Source: an uncultured Bacteroidales bacterium (GTDB taxonomy: Bacteria; Bacteroidota; Bacteroidia; Bacteroidales; UBA3663). Taken from it: a stretch of DNA of 35,951 nucleotides. Position 1 is the first letter of the stretch, and each line of letters starts with the position of its first letter. Positions 17,613 to 25,211 of this stretch are shown here, piece by piece. Made by a program: the position numbers and the translations under genes. Location of the stretch: NCBI GenBank assembly GCA_902776605.1, contig CACYQQ010000001.1:1-35951 (forward strand), read 5' to 3'. The notes beneath the pieces are model-generated. The model was not told where the DNA came from, ran no database searches, and was given only the letters and a program-made list of their open reading frames with translations.

Positions 17613-17759
17613 CGAGCGTTTTCGTTAAGCCATAGACAGAAAGCTTGCTTTATGTTATGGCGAGAAAATGTCTATTGAAAAACGAACGTTTTCGTTAAGC
17701 CATAGACAGAAAGCTTGCTTTATGTTATGGCGAGAAAATGTCTATTGAAAAACGAACGT
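17613..17759 (+). repeat. 70-bp unit repeated twice in tandem (relative of the 5.9-kb copy)
   Basis: The unit at 17617-17686 is repeated without change at 17687-17756, and the match runs on to 17759, giving an exact 70-base period. Sixty bases of it (17684-17743) recur in inverted orientation at 5940-5999. Each unit begins with CGTTTTCGTT and ends with AAAAACGAACG, a rough inverted repeat, and holds two competing internal stems: ATAGACA with TGTCTAT, and GCCATA with TATGGC. The array ends four bases before the HAD gene's ATG, so it occupies that gene's leader. Confidence 0.93.
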
Positions 17760-17763
17760 ATTT

Positions 17764-18414
17764 ATGAAGAAAACAACAATCATCTGGGATCTGGACGGCA
17801 CGTTGATGGACACTTTGCAGGATTTGGCCAATGCGGTCAACCATGCGCTGAGGAAGTTTCACCTGCCGGAACATACCATCGAGGAGATACGTCAGTACGT
17901 GGGCAACGGTGTACGCCGCCTGATGATACTATCGGTTCCTCAAGGTGAACAGCATCCCCAGTTTGAAGAGATATTTGCTGAATTCAAAGCCTACTATGTG
18001 GTGCATTGCAAGGACAACACCAACCTCTATGCCGGCGTGGCCGAGATGCTCCGTGACCTGAAACAGAAAGGGTTCCGCATGGCGGTGGTGAGCAACAAAC
18101 TGCAATCGGGCGTCGATGAACTCTACGAGGAGTACTTCAAGGACACCATCGAGGTGGCGATTGGCGAACGCCCGAACGTGGCACGCAAACCTGCGCCCGA
18201 CATGGTCTATGCCGCACTCAAGAGTCTGGGTGTCAGCAAGGAAGAGGCTGTCTATGTGGGCGACTCGGATGTGGACCTCGCCACGGCACGCAATGCCGGA
18301 TTGCCTTGCATCTCGGTCCTGTGGGGCTTCCGTGACAAGGATTTCCTCCTGCAACACGGGGCTACGACGTTTGCCGAAAAACCGGAAGAGGTCGTGGCAC
18401 GAATTGAAAAGTGA
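17764..18414 (+). CDS. gph: HAD-superfamily phosphatase, phosphoglycolate-phosphatase-like
   Basis: A 216-residue cytoplasmic HAD hydrolase. Motif I is WDLDGTLMD (nucleophile D9, acid D11), motif II lies in MAVVSNK, the motif III lysine in ARKPAPDM, and motif IV in YVGDSDVDLATARNAG. A helical C1 cap occupies about residues 16-80. Close relatives are annotated as phosphoglycolate phosphatase, which removes 2-phosphoglycolate formed in DNA repair, but HAD substrate assignments from sequence are uncertain. The leader consists of the tandem 70-bp repeat. The stop codon lies inside a GAAAAT-type simple repeat, so the last residues may vary between strains. Confidence 0.85.
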   Translation: MKKTTIIWDLDGTLMDTLQDLANAVNHALRKFHLPEHTIEEIRQYVGNGVRRLMILSVPQGEQHPQFEEIFAEFKAYYVVHCKDNTNLYAGVAEMLRDLKQKGFRMAVVSNKLQSGVDELYEEYFKDTIEVAIGERPNVARKPAPDMVYAALKSLGVSKEEAVYVGDSDVDLATARNAGLPCISVLWGFRDKDFLLQHGATTFAEKPEEVVARIEK

Positions 18415-18491
18415 AAAATGAAAAATGAAAAATGGGAAATTGAAAATTGAAAATTGAAAATTGAAAAATGAAAAGTTAAAAGTGAAAAATG
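18405..18491 (+). repeat. Degenerate 7-8 base tandem array (TGAAAAT-like units)
   Basis: About a dozen units of the type TGAAAAT/TGAAAAAT/TGAAAATT follow each other with slight changes, beginning inside the last codons of the HAD gene. Such low-complexity arrays are common slippage-prone sequence in Bacteroidota intergenic regions; no function is evident. Confidence 0.8.
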
Positions 18492-18519
18492 GACATAAGT
18501 TAAAGACTATCAATGACTT

Positions 18520-18577
18520 TAGCGCCAAAGGCTATTAGCGTGCGAAGCACTTTTAGCGGCTCGAAGAGCCTTTTAGC
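18520..18577 (+). repeat. Cluster of three GAA-loop mini-hairpins separated by TTTTAGC
   Basis: GCC-AAA-GGC (18524-18532), GTGC-GAA-GCAC (18540-18550) and GGCTC-GAA-GAGCC (18558-18570) follow one another; the last two are each followed by TTTTAGC. The middle one contains the exact heptamer GCGAAGC. One relative sits at 14378-14395 and the complementary heptamer occurs twice at 8.26 kb. Confidence 0.75.
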
Positions 18578-18588
18578 CATTCCTTCAC

Positions 18589-18619
18589 TTTGGCTTCCCT
18601 TTATGCTATAATACCTTTA
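18589..18619 (+). promoter_or_regulatory. Promoter of the plug protein-GH105 unit
   Basis: TTTG (18589-18592), a 19-base spacer and TACCTTTA (18612-18619; one mismatch to TAnnTTTG), 16 bases before the ATG. Confidence 0.55.
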
Positions 18620-18635
18620 TATATCTACACGCCCT

Positions 18636-19325
18636 ATGAAAAAACATTTGTTCATTGCCCTGTTGTCCCTCCTTCCGTTGGGACTGATGGCACAAGAGAA
18701 TGAGGTCGTTCCCTTCAACGGAATAGTGACCGACCTGACGGGTACGCCGCTGCGTGGTGTGAAAATCTATGTGACGGATGCCAATTATGCTGCCAAGAGT
18801 GACCGAAAAGGCCGCTTCGGATTGTCGAACGTCAAGGGTACCGACACCCTGCATGTGGTCTTCCGCAAGTTGCACTACGACATCCCCGTGGCAGGACGCA
18901 AGGCCATCCGCATCCGATTGGCCGATCAGTCGGCGCCTCAGGCAGAGGAAGATGTGGCTTTGGCCGACATCGGGTACGGTTTTGTATCGCGTCGAGAACT
19001 GCTCACATCGAGCAACGGTATCTCGGGCGAGGTGATCCGCCGGACGGGCAAGACCAACTTACTGGAGGCCCTAACGGGTTTAGTACCAGGCTTGAACGTA
19101 CATTCTTCGGGCGTACCTGGAGGACCCGTCTCTTCCACCATCCGCGGCATTGGCAGTATCAACTTGAGCAACGAACCGCTCTACCTGGTCGATGGTGTCG
19201 AGGTCTCGACGTTGGACATGATTAACCTGAACGACGTGGAGAGTGTCGAAGTGATGAAAGACGGCACCATCTACGGTTCGCGAGGTGCCAACGGCATCAT
19301 CTCGGTGCACTTGAAGAAGCGATAA
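18636..19325 (+). CDS. Barrel-less SusC-like protein: carboxypeptidase-regulatory domain plus TonB plug
   Basis: A 229-residue exported protein. After the signal peptide (ending LMAQ) comes a CarboxypepD_reg-like domain (about 27-90, PFNGIVTDLTGTPLRGVKIYVTD) and then a complete SusC-type plug (about 105-229): GLVPGLNVHSSGVPGG, STIRGIGSINLSNEPLYLVD, GTIYGSRGANGIISVHL. It then stops, with no beta-barrel in any frame downstream; the next gene starts 21 bases later. It is therefore not a simple frameshifted receptor. Similar plug-only proteins exist in Bacteroidota but their role is not established; a periplasmic or outer-membrane scaffold is possible. It is probably co-transcribed with the GH105 gene. 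Confidence 0.88.
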   Translation: MKKHLFIALLSLLPLGLMAQENEVVPFNGIVTDLTGTPLRGVKIYVTDANYAAKSDRKGRFGLSNVKGTDTLHVVFRKLHYDIPVAGRKAIRIRLADQSAPQAEEDVALADIGYGFVSRRELLTSSNGISGEVIRRTGKTNLLEALTGLVPGLNVHSSGVPGGPVSSTIRGIGSINLSNEPLYLVDGVEVSTLDMINLNDVESVEVMKDGTIYGSRGANGIISVHLKKR

Positions 19326-19346
19326 ATAATAATACCAAATAGTTAA

Positions 19347-20960
19347 ATGAAGATTACTCACATGCAATTTCTCAGTCTGTCATCCCTCAGCATGGTCTTG
19401 ACATGCGGCCTTGTGTCTTGCTCGCAACAGATGGAAGCCGAAAACTATACAGACGTGCAGTTTGACAGCACACAACTGTATTCGCGCCTCATGATAGAGA
19501 GCCGCATCAACGACTTCTATGCCAACAAGAACCAGATGGGCTTCAATGTCTATGACGAACAGGGTAACTTGGTCAAGAAGAATGCCGGAGGGTCGAAACT
19601 GAAGTTCGACTATGTACCGGGGCTGGTGGCCAAAGCACTCATCGAGGGTGCTGCCTATTACAAGGATTCCACGTTTGCCCGCCCTTGGTTCTATACCGTC
19701 GAGAACTATGCCAACACCTACGTCGGTTCGGTTCCTACCACCGGCGAGAGTCTGGACAACCTCAATGCCGCCAAGATGTATGCCTACCTCTATGACCTGA
19801 CAGATGAAGGGGGAGCCTATGCCGCCATAGCGGATGCCTCGACACACAGCAATGCGTTGAAAGCCATGCAGAAAGCGCAGAAGGGACTGACTGATGCCAA
19901 CAACCGTTACGTCATCAAGGCCTCGGTCAAGGAGGATGCGGCTGGCGGCTGGTTCCACAAGAGCGGTTACCCCAACCAGATGTGGTGCGACGGTCAATAT
20001 ATGGGTCCTGCCCTGCTGGGATTGTTGCAGAAATACGACCTGCACATCGGAGACAATGATTGGGCCACCATCACCCGCCAGTTCGACATCACCTGGCATT
20101 ACCTCTGGGATGCCGACAAGGAGTTGTTGTGGCATGCCTTCTCGGCCGACCCAACCAGTTCGGAATCAGCCTGTTGGGCCGACCCGATGACGGGACGTTC
20201 GGCCGAATATTGGGGTCGCGCCTGTGGTTGGTACTTCCTGGCGTTGGTCGATCTGATCGAGATGATGCCTACTGACCAGGTCTATGTCCCGACTCAGAGT
20301 TCGTTGAGTGAATACAGTATCGACTGTCGCACCCGCCTCAAGCAATATCTGGAGCAGTTGGCAGCTGGATTGAAGAAACGTCAGGACCCCGAAACGGGTT
20401 GCTGGTATCAGCTGTTGGCCTACGACAGCACTTTCGTTGCCGACACCTACAAGGGCAAATCCTACTCCCCAAAGCGCAACTATCTGGAGAGTTCCGCCTC
20501 GGCCATATTCACAGCTACTTACCTCAAAGCCATACGGTTAGGTTATCTGCCGGCCGACGAGTATCTCCCCATGGCCAAGAAGGCGTACGAGGGTTTTGTC
20601 AACCAGTTTGTCAAGCAAAAGGAGGACGGTACGTTGACCCTGGTAAACAGTTGTGCTTCAGCTGGTTTGGGTGGCGGTGACAAACGTGACGGCTCGGCTG
20701 CCTACTACCTGTTGGGCAGTGACGTGACCCGCATCACCAACTACACCGAAGGCAAGGTGCTGGGTGCTTTCCTTTTGGCCGCTATCGAGTATGAACGACT
20801 GATGAATGAGACCCAAGCCGACGAGACAAACGGCATCGAAGAACAGACATTGGAGGACGCAAAGTCGGGCAATTCCGTCATCACTTCTCTGTCTGGCCGG
20901 AAGCCCTCAACGAACGAAATATTCCTCATTTTGAATAGGGAAATTGTCGTTCGTCGATAA
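19347..20960 (+). CDS. GH105/GH88-type unsaturated uronyl hydrolase lipoprotein
   Basis: A 537-residue glycosidase that removes the 4,5-unsaturated uronic acid left at the non-reducing end by polysaccharide lyases (typically on rhamnogalacturonan fragments). The lipobox is LVSC (Cys25), indicating a lipid-anchored protein. The (alpha/alpha)6 barrel shows MWCDGQYMGPALL, with D215 at the position of the family's catalytic Asp, and SAEYWGRACGWYFLALVDLIE, typical of GH105. The C-terminal tail after about residue 490 (Glu/Thr-rich, then RKPSTNEIFLILNREIVVRR) is an addition beyond the barrel. No lyase gene is in the window. It follows the plug gene by 21 bases. Confidence 0.87.
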   Translation: MKITHMQFLSLSSLSMVLTCGLVSCSQQMEAENYTDVQFDSTQLYSRLMIESRINDFYANKNQMGFNVYDEQGNLVKKNAGGSKLKFDYVPGLVAKALIEGAAYYKDSTFARPWFYTVENYANTYVGSVPTTGESLDNLNAAKMYAYLYDLTDEGGAYAAIADASTHSNALKAMQKAQKGLTDANNRYVIKASVKEDAAGGWFHKSGYPNQMWCDGQYMGPALLGLLQKYDLHIGDNDWATITRQFDITWHYLWDADKELLWHAFSADPTSSESACWADPMTGRSAEYWGRACGWYFLALVDLIEMMPTDQVYVPTQSSLSEYSIDCRTRLKQYLEQLAAGLKKRQDPETGCWYQLLAYDSTFVADTYKGKSYSPKRNYLESSASAIFTATYLKAIRLGYLPADEYLPMAKKAYEGFVNQFVKQKEDGTLTLVNSCASAGLGGGDKRDGSAAYYLLGSDVTRITNYTEGKVLGAFLLAAIEYERLMNETQADETNGIEEQTLEDAKSGNSVITSLSGRKPSTNEIFLILNREIVVRR

Positions 20961-20986
20961 AATCGTGTCGTTCGTCGATTTTTTTT
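20959..20986 (+). terminator. Terminator overlapping the GH105 stop
   Basis: AAAATCG (20959-20965) pairs with CGATTTT (20976-20982), with a 10-base loop and a T-run to 20986. The end of the T-run also supplies the -33 box of the next promoter. A 13-bp direct repeat (20946-20958 and 20967-20979) underlies the hairpin. Confidence 0.6.
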
Positions 20987-21015
20987 GGTCACTTACGACA
21001 GAATATCTATCTTTG
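20984..21015 (+). promoter_or_regulatory. Bacteroidota-type promoter with no ORF directly behind it
   Basis: TTTG (20984-20987), a 20-base spacer and TATCTTTG (21008-21015) match the consensus exactly. A terminator follows about 60 bases later, before any gene. Confidence 0.8.
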
Positions 21016-21019
21016 CACT

Positions 21020-21102
21020 GTCAAAAAAAGAAAATAACTTTTCAGAGACAGTTAATTTATTGGGATATAAAAAGAGAGCACCATCCGATGCCCTCTTTTT
21101 TT
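21020..21102 (+). ncRNA. Candidate small RNA or attenuated leader, about 83 nt
   Basis: It lies between a consensus promoter (-7 box ending at 21015) and a terminator: a 10-bp stem with one mismatch (21071-21080 with 21089-21098), an 8-base loop and T-run to 21102. ACTGTC (21017-21022) can pair with GACAGT (21047-21052), though the exact 5' end decides whether this stem is transcribed. There is no convincing ORF. A second promoter further on could serve the downstream gene, so this may be an independent transcript; an attenuator for the thioredoxin-fold genes is the main alternative. Confidence 0.45.
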
Positions 21103-21136
21103 ATTGTATTCCAATTGCAAAAAAGTGCATCATTCT

Positions 21137-21168
21137 CTTGGTTTTCTCATAAATATACCGTATATTTG
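21137..21168 (+). promoter_or_regulatory. Promoter of the thioredoxin-fold gene pair
   Basis: CTTG (21137-21140), a 20-base spacer and TATATTTG (21161-21168) followed by CACCC. The -7 box fits the consensus, and the -33 box has one mismatch. The leader would be about 100 bases. Confidence 0.6.
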
Positions 21169-21275
21169 CACCCGAAAAGAGACATTCAATACTTTCTTGT
21201 TTTCAACTCAACGAAAACATTCTAATCGACACTCTTCTTCGACATACACACATATCTTTTAACAATATAACTATC

Positions 21276-23126
21276 ATGAAACAAATCTTATCTATTCTGT
21301 TTCTGGCTTTTAGCTTGGCGGTTTGTCAAGCCAAAGAGGTTGTCTGGGAAGCTCCATATGCATTCATGGAAACCAGCAACACCAGATTCTCTATCAAAAA
21401 AGTCGAAATGACCAAGAAAGAAACCGTGCTTCACCTTACGGTGAGGGGTCGGCCACACAACTGGATTCGCTTTAGCAAACATTCGTTCCTGACTACGCCC
21501 GACGGAAAACAATATGCCATCACCAGTGGCATTCAGACCGACTCGACCGAGACCGAACTATTACTCGACTCCCTTTTCTGGATGCCCGAAAGCGGCAAGG
21601 CCAACATAGCCCTGCACTTTGCCCCAGTACCAACCAACACGAAGCAGATGGATTTCCTGGAAAGCTACAACAAAGGCGACTTCAAGTTCTGGAACATCTG
21701 CGACAAAAAGAACCAGCAAGAAATTGAACTGCCTGACGAATGGAAAAACTTGAAATATGAAGCCGATGAGGTCATTCCCGTCGCGAAAGTTAACAAGGGT
21801 ACGGCCACCATCAAGGTGAAAGTGCTGGGCTACAAGAAAGGAATGAACCTGGAGTTCTATGTAGGTCAATATATGCCATTGGGTGATAATAATTATTGCA
21901 ACAAGTTCTTCCCAATTAATGATGACGGCACCCTGACCGTCGAGATTCCCCTATGGTTGATGAGCGAAGCGGAAGTAGGCTTTTGGGGAATGCAATCAAA
22001 CATCATTATCGCCCCTGGACAAGTGACCGAGATTCTGATGAAGGTACCAAATGATTATCGTCCCTTCGTTGCATTCAAAGGCTTCATGGCCAAGACCAAC
22101 AAGGATCTGGAAACAGAAAGGGCTCTGTCCTTGGCCAGCGTTGATCTCCAACTTTATACCAAGGTCAAGGATTGCAAAACTAAGGAAGAACGAATGCAAT
22201 GTCTGAAAGATGTCTTTGACCAGCGAGTGACCGAAATCAGAGCCAAAGACTACACTACTGCGGCCAAAGACCTGCTCTGCATGACGGTTGAACACAAATA
22301 CGCCCAATGGATGTACAATTTTGCTCCCATATATTGCAAATACAGCACCAATAAAGATGGAACAATTAGGGTGTCTTCCAAATATTCTCATGAGAAATAC
22401 GAGGAGTGCAAGAATATGCTTGTTCTGACCGAAAAAGAAAGATTCGGGTTCTCATGGCAATATATAAATGAGCCTGGGGCATCTTGCCATCGTTGGTTCT
22501 GGGACGCCGAGTCCTATTTGAATTTGGACAAACATGCCTACGAGAAGAATCCTTTCAACTTCGATCTGTACCGCTTGAATAACATTCTATTAGCGGACGA
22601 AGCCAGCCGAGAAGAGCTCCCCGATCCAATAGACGAGTCATGCAAGGCCGTCATCCGTGAATTTGAAGCCGAACAGAAACGAACAGCCGAAGCTTTGGCC
22701 AACCAAGAAAACATCTTCTACAAGAAGTTGGACGACATCGCTCCCAAGGATATCCTTTCGACCATCCTGGACCGATACAAAGGCAAAGTCGTACTCATCG
22801 ACATCTGGGCCACTTGGTGTGGACCTTGCCGAGCCGGTCATCAGGCCATGAAGCCAATGAAGGAGGAGCTGAAGGACAAGGACATCCAGTTTGTCTATAT
22901 CACCTCCCCCTCTTCTCCTCTCTCCAAGTGGCAGGAGATGATTAAAGACATCGACGGCGACCACTACTACCTGACCAAAGAGCAGTACAACTACCTGTTT
23001 GAACATTATGAATCGAAAGGTATCCCTACCTACGTCATCTACGACCGCAATGCCAAACAGACCTATAAGGAAATCGGTTTTCCAGGAGTAGAACCAATCA
23101 AGAATGCAATTGAAGAGATACTATAA
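21276..23126 (+). CDS. Exported TlpA-like thiol-disulfide oxidoreductase with long N-terminal domain
   Basis: A 616-residue exported protein. The N-terminus MKQILSILFLAFSLAVC is either a lipobox-like site (LAVC, unusual Val before Cys17) or an ordinary signal peptide. Residues about 20-480 are an uncharacterised beta-rich then helical region. The C-terminal domain (about 480-616) is a TlpA/ResA-like thioredoxin fold with the redox motif WCGPC (C515, C518) and the cis-proline segment KGIPTYVIYD. It probably reduces or rearranges disulfides in the periplasm or at the envelope. A paralogue with the same architecture follows 73 bp downstream. Such TlpA-tailed proteins are frequent in Bacteroidota; the partner is unknown. 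Confidence 0.85.
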   Translation: MKQILSILFLAFSLAVCQAKEVVWEAPYAFMETSNTRFSIKKVEMTKKETVLHLTVRGRPHNWIRFSKHSFLTTPDGKQYAITSGIQTDSTETELLLDSLFWMPESGKANIALHFAPVPTNTKQMDFLESYNKGDFKFWNICDKKNQQEIELPDEWKNLKYEADEVIPVAKVNKGTATIKVKVLGYKKGMNLEFYVGQYMPLGDNNYCNKFFPINDDGTLTVEIPLWLMSEAEVGFWGMQSNIIIAPGQVTEILMKVPNDYRPFVAFKGFMAKTNKDLETERALSLASVDLQLYTKVKDCKTKEERMQCLKDVFDQRVTEIRAKDYTTAAKDLLCMTVEHKYAQWMYNFAPIYCKYSTNKDGTIRVSSKYSHEKYEECKNMLVLTEKERFGFSWQYINEPGASCHRWFWDAESYLNLDKHAYEKNPFNFDLYRLNNILLADEASREELPDPIDESCKAVIREFEAEQKRTAEALANQENIFYKKLDDIAPKDILSTILDRYKGKVVLIDIWATWCGPCRAGHQAMKPMKEELKDKDIQFVYITSPSSPLSKWQEMIKDIDGDHYYLTKEQYNYLFEHYESKGIPTYVIYDRNAKQTYKEIGFPGVEPIKNAIEEIL

Positions 23127-23135
23127 ATAAATGCC

Positions 23136-23165
23136 CTCTCCCAGCCTCCCCGTGGGGAGGGGGTG
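23136..23165 (+). other. GC-rich hairpin between the two thioredoxin-fold genes
   Basis: CCTCCCC (23145-23151) and GGGGAGG (23154-23160) form a tight stem, with further C-rich and G-rich flanks. There is no T-run, so it is more likely an mRNA-processing or stability hairpin, or an intergenic palindromic repeat, than a terminator. No promoter matching the consensus is visible before the second gene. Confidence 0.5.
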
Positions 23166-23199
23166 TAGGTAAAATACAAACTCTATACTAACGACTACT

Positions 23200-25068
23200 A
23201 TGAAACAAATTTTATTTACCTTCCTTATTACCTTGGGCTTGGTTTCATGCCAGCCTGAGCAAGTGGTAGTATGGGACAACCCATCTGCCGTCACTTCTGT
23301 ATATGGAGCATCCTTTTACAAGGTCCTCAAAGTCGAATTGAAAGAGTCAGAAACCATCATGCATCTGGAAATGGGCGATTTCTCTGGCTCTTGTCTCAAG
23401 TTTACTAAAGAGTCGGCACTTCTCTCCGACGACGGACAGGAGTATGCCCTCATGGGGTGTGTCAAGACTTGCGACGACGAAATGGACATACAACTTGATT
23501 CTTTGTTTCGAATACCAAGGAATCAATCCGGAAGAGTCGCTCTCCATTTTCAACCCTTGCCACTCGACACCCGCAAGATGCACTTCAGATTTAGAGGCGA
23601 TGACAGATCTCTCCAGTTAATGAATATCTGCGATGCCTCGAATTACGTCGAACCAGAGTGGCCCGACGATTGGAAAAGCATCCAATATGACAACAACGAG
23701 ACTTTGGAGCCAGTCAAGTTGACCATGGGTGAGGCTACCATAAAAGCCAAAGTTTTGGACTATCACCCAGATATGCATTGGAGCATAACCTTATCGGGGT
23801 TTCAGAAATTCAATTTTGAAGGATATGCCTTTCGACGCATTTACTTTGATGACGATGGAAATATCTCTGCCAAGATACCCATGGACATGACAAGCGAGGT
23901 CGAAGTGCGCATAAACAACAGGAATCACAACATAATGAACAATTTCATTGTCATGGCTCCAGGCAAAGAGACCGAAATCCTGCTCAAAGCCGTTGATGAT
24001 TCGACGGGATTCCTTGCCTTCAAGGGCTACATGGCCAAGACGAACACGGAACTGGTGCGCGAAGACAATAGTTATTCGGACGTCTTCTGGCGATACAATG
24101 TCATGGATAGTCTTGAGAATTGCGACACCCCCGAGGAACGCATCCAATGCCTCAAATCGGTGTTGGACAGGCGCATCGAAGACCTCCAATCGTCCGATTA
24201 TACTCCAGCGGCCAAAGAATTGCTATGCATCAACGCCGAGGCAGAATACTTGTCATGGTGCAGAGGCTTTGGTTATAGATACTTAGATTATCTAAGGAAG
24301 TCGGGGCGCATCAAATACAACAGTTCCTCGTGGAGCAAACTAAACTCAAGGAGCTACTGGCTACTGCCCGATCGCACTCCGAATCCTCACACTATCCAGT
24401 ATTTGGATAGAGCGACCGCCCCAATCTCCCACTGCTTCTGGTATAAAGTCTCCGACAGAGACAAATTATTTGACAAGACCAAGAGTCCCTACATCTGGGA
24501 GCTGTTGAAAACATCCGTAATTCTCTATCACAGGGATGTAACGCCACAGAAAATTGCCCAAGTCCAGGACAAGGAGTGCAAGAAGATTCTGCAAGATTAC
24601 GTTGCAATGAAGCAACGAATAAACGACCTTCTGCAACAACTTCCAAGTAATTTTCATTACAGGACCTACGACAATGTTGACTCCAGAGACATGTTTCAGG
24701 TTTTGCTCGGCAATTGCCATAGCAAAGCTATTGTCGTCTATCTTTGGAAATCCTATTATCGTTCTGGAGAGGAAAACATGAAAGCCCTCGCCTCCCTCAA
24801 TAAGCAGTTGAAGGACAAGGACGTCCAATTCATCTACGTCTCGGCACCCAGCGCCAAACCTGAAGAATGGTACGAAATCTCCAAAGAGATGCCTGGCGAA
24901 CACTATTATATCGATGAACTTCAGTTCAGATACCTCCTGAGGAAATATGACTCGGAAGAACTCCCCTTCTTGGTCATCTACGACAAGGAAGGCAACCGAG
25001 CCTACCAAAAAGTTGGCCAATTCGATTTGGATTCCGTCCAAAAAGCCTTAGAGGAGGTGCTTGAATAA
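23200..25068 (+). CDS. Lipoprotein paralogue of the TlpA-like protein, active-site cysteines lost
   Basis: A 622-residue lipoprotein (lipobox LVSC, Cys17) collinear with the preceding protein over its whole length; shared segments include a TPxERIQCLK-type motif (KEERMQCLK upstream), FKGYMAKTN and QLKDKDVQFIYVSAPS. In the C-terminal thioredoxin fold the active-site WCGPC is replaced: aligning without gaps on the shared Trp (W511 and W516), C515 corresponds to Y520 and C518 to G523. The cis-proline region is kept (EELPFLVIYDKEGN). The frame is intact, so this is a maintained protein without disulfide chemistry, perhaps a binding subunit or regulator of its partner. It arose by duplication followed by considerable divergence. 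Confidence 0.85.
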   Translation: MKQILFTFLITLGLVSCQPEQVVVWDNPSAVTSVYGASFYKVLKVELKESETIMHLEMGDFSGSCLKFTKESALLSDDGQEYALMGCVKTCDDEMDIQLDSLFRIPRNQSGRVALHFQPLPLDTRKMHFRFRGDDRSLQLMNICDASNYVEPEWPDDWKSIQYDNNETLEPVKLTMGEATIKAKVLDYHPDMHWSITLSGFQKFNFEGYAFRRIYFDDDGNISAKIPMDMTSEVEVRINNRNHNIMNNFIVMAPGKETEILLKAVDDSTGFLAFKGYMAKTNTELVREDNSYSDVFWRYNVMDSLENCDTPEERIQCLKSVLDRRIEDLQSSDYTPAAKELLCINAEAEYLSWCRGFGYRYLDYLRKSGRIKYNSSSWSKLNSRSYWLLPDRTPNPHTIQYLDRATAPISHCFWYKVSDRDKLFDKTKSPYIWELLKTSVILYHRDVTPQKIAQVQDKECKKILQDYVAMKQRINDLLQQLPSNFHYRTYDNVDSRDMFQVLLGNCHSKAIVVYLWKSYYRSGEENMKALASLNKQLKDKDVQFIYVSAPSAKPEEWYEISKEMPGEHYYIDELQFRYLLRKYDSEELPFLVIYDKEGNRAYQKVGQFDLDSVQKALEEVLE

Positions 25069-25070
25069 CC

Positions 25071-25119
25071 AATTATGGCTAAATCCAGAACATTCCAGAA
25101 CCTGGATTTAGCCATAATT
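25071..25119. terminator. Long perfect hairpin between convergent genes
   Basis: An 18-bp perfect stem (25071-25088 with 25102-25119) with a 13-base loop, directly after the stop of the second thioredoxin-fold gene and before the end of the leftward DUF418 gene. T-rich sequence follows on the plus strand; it can serve both directions. Confidence 0.8.
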
Positions 25120-25211
25120 TCTTTTCAACACGTTCGGTTTCTTTTCCATGTATCGGCAAGAATTAAGTCCCATAGTTTGGTCGTCTCGAAAATATATCTG
25201 CATTAAGTGCT

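Noticed and set aside
17613-17759. CRISPR array
   Set aside because: The two 70-bp units are directly contiguous and wholly identical, with no variable spacers and no cas genes.
18405-18491. Regulatory function for the TGAAAAT-like array
   Set aside because: Degenerate A-rich tandem units are common slippage products; nothing links them to a specific role beyond overlapping the gph stop.
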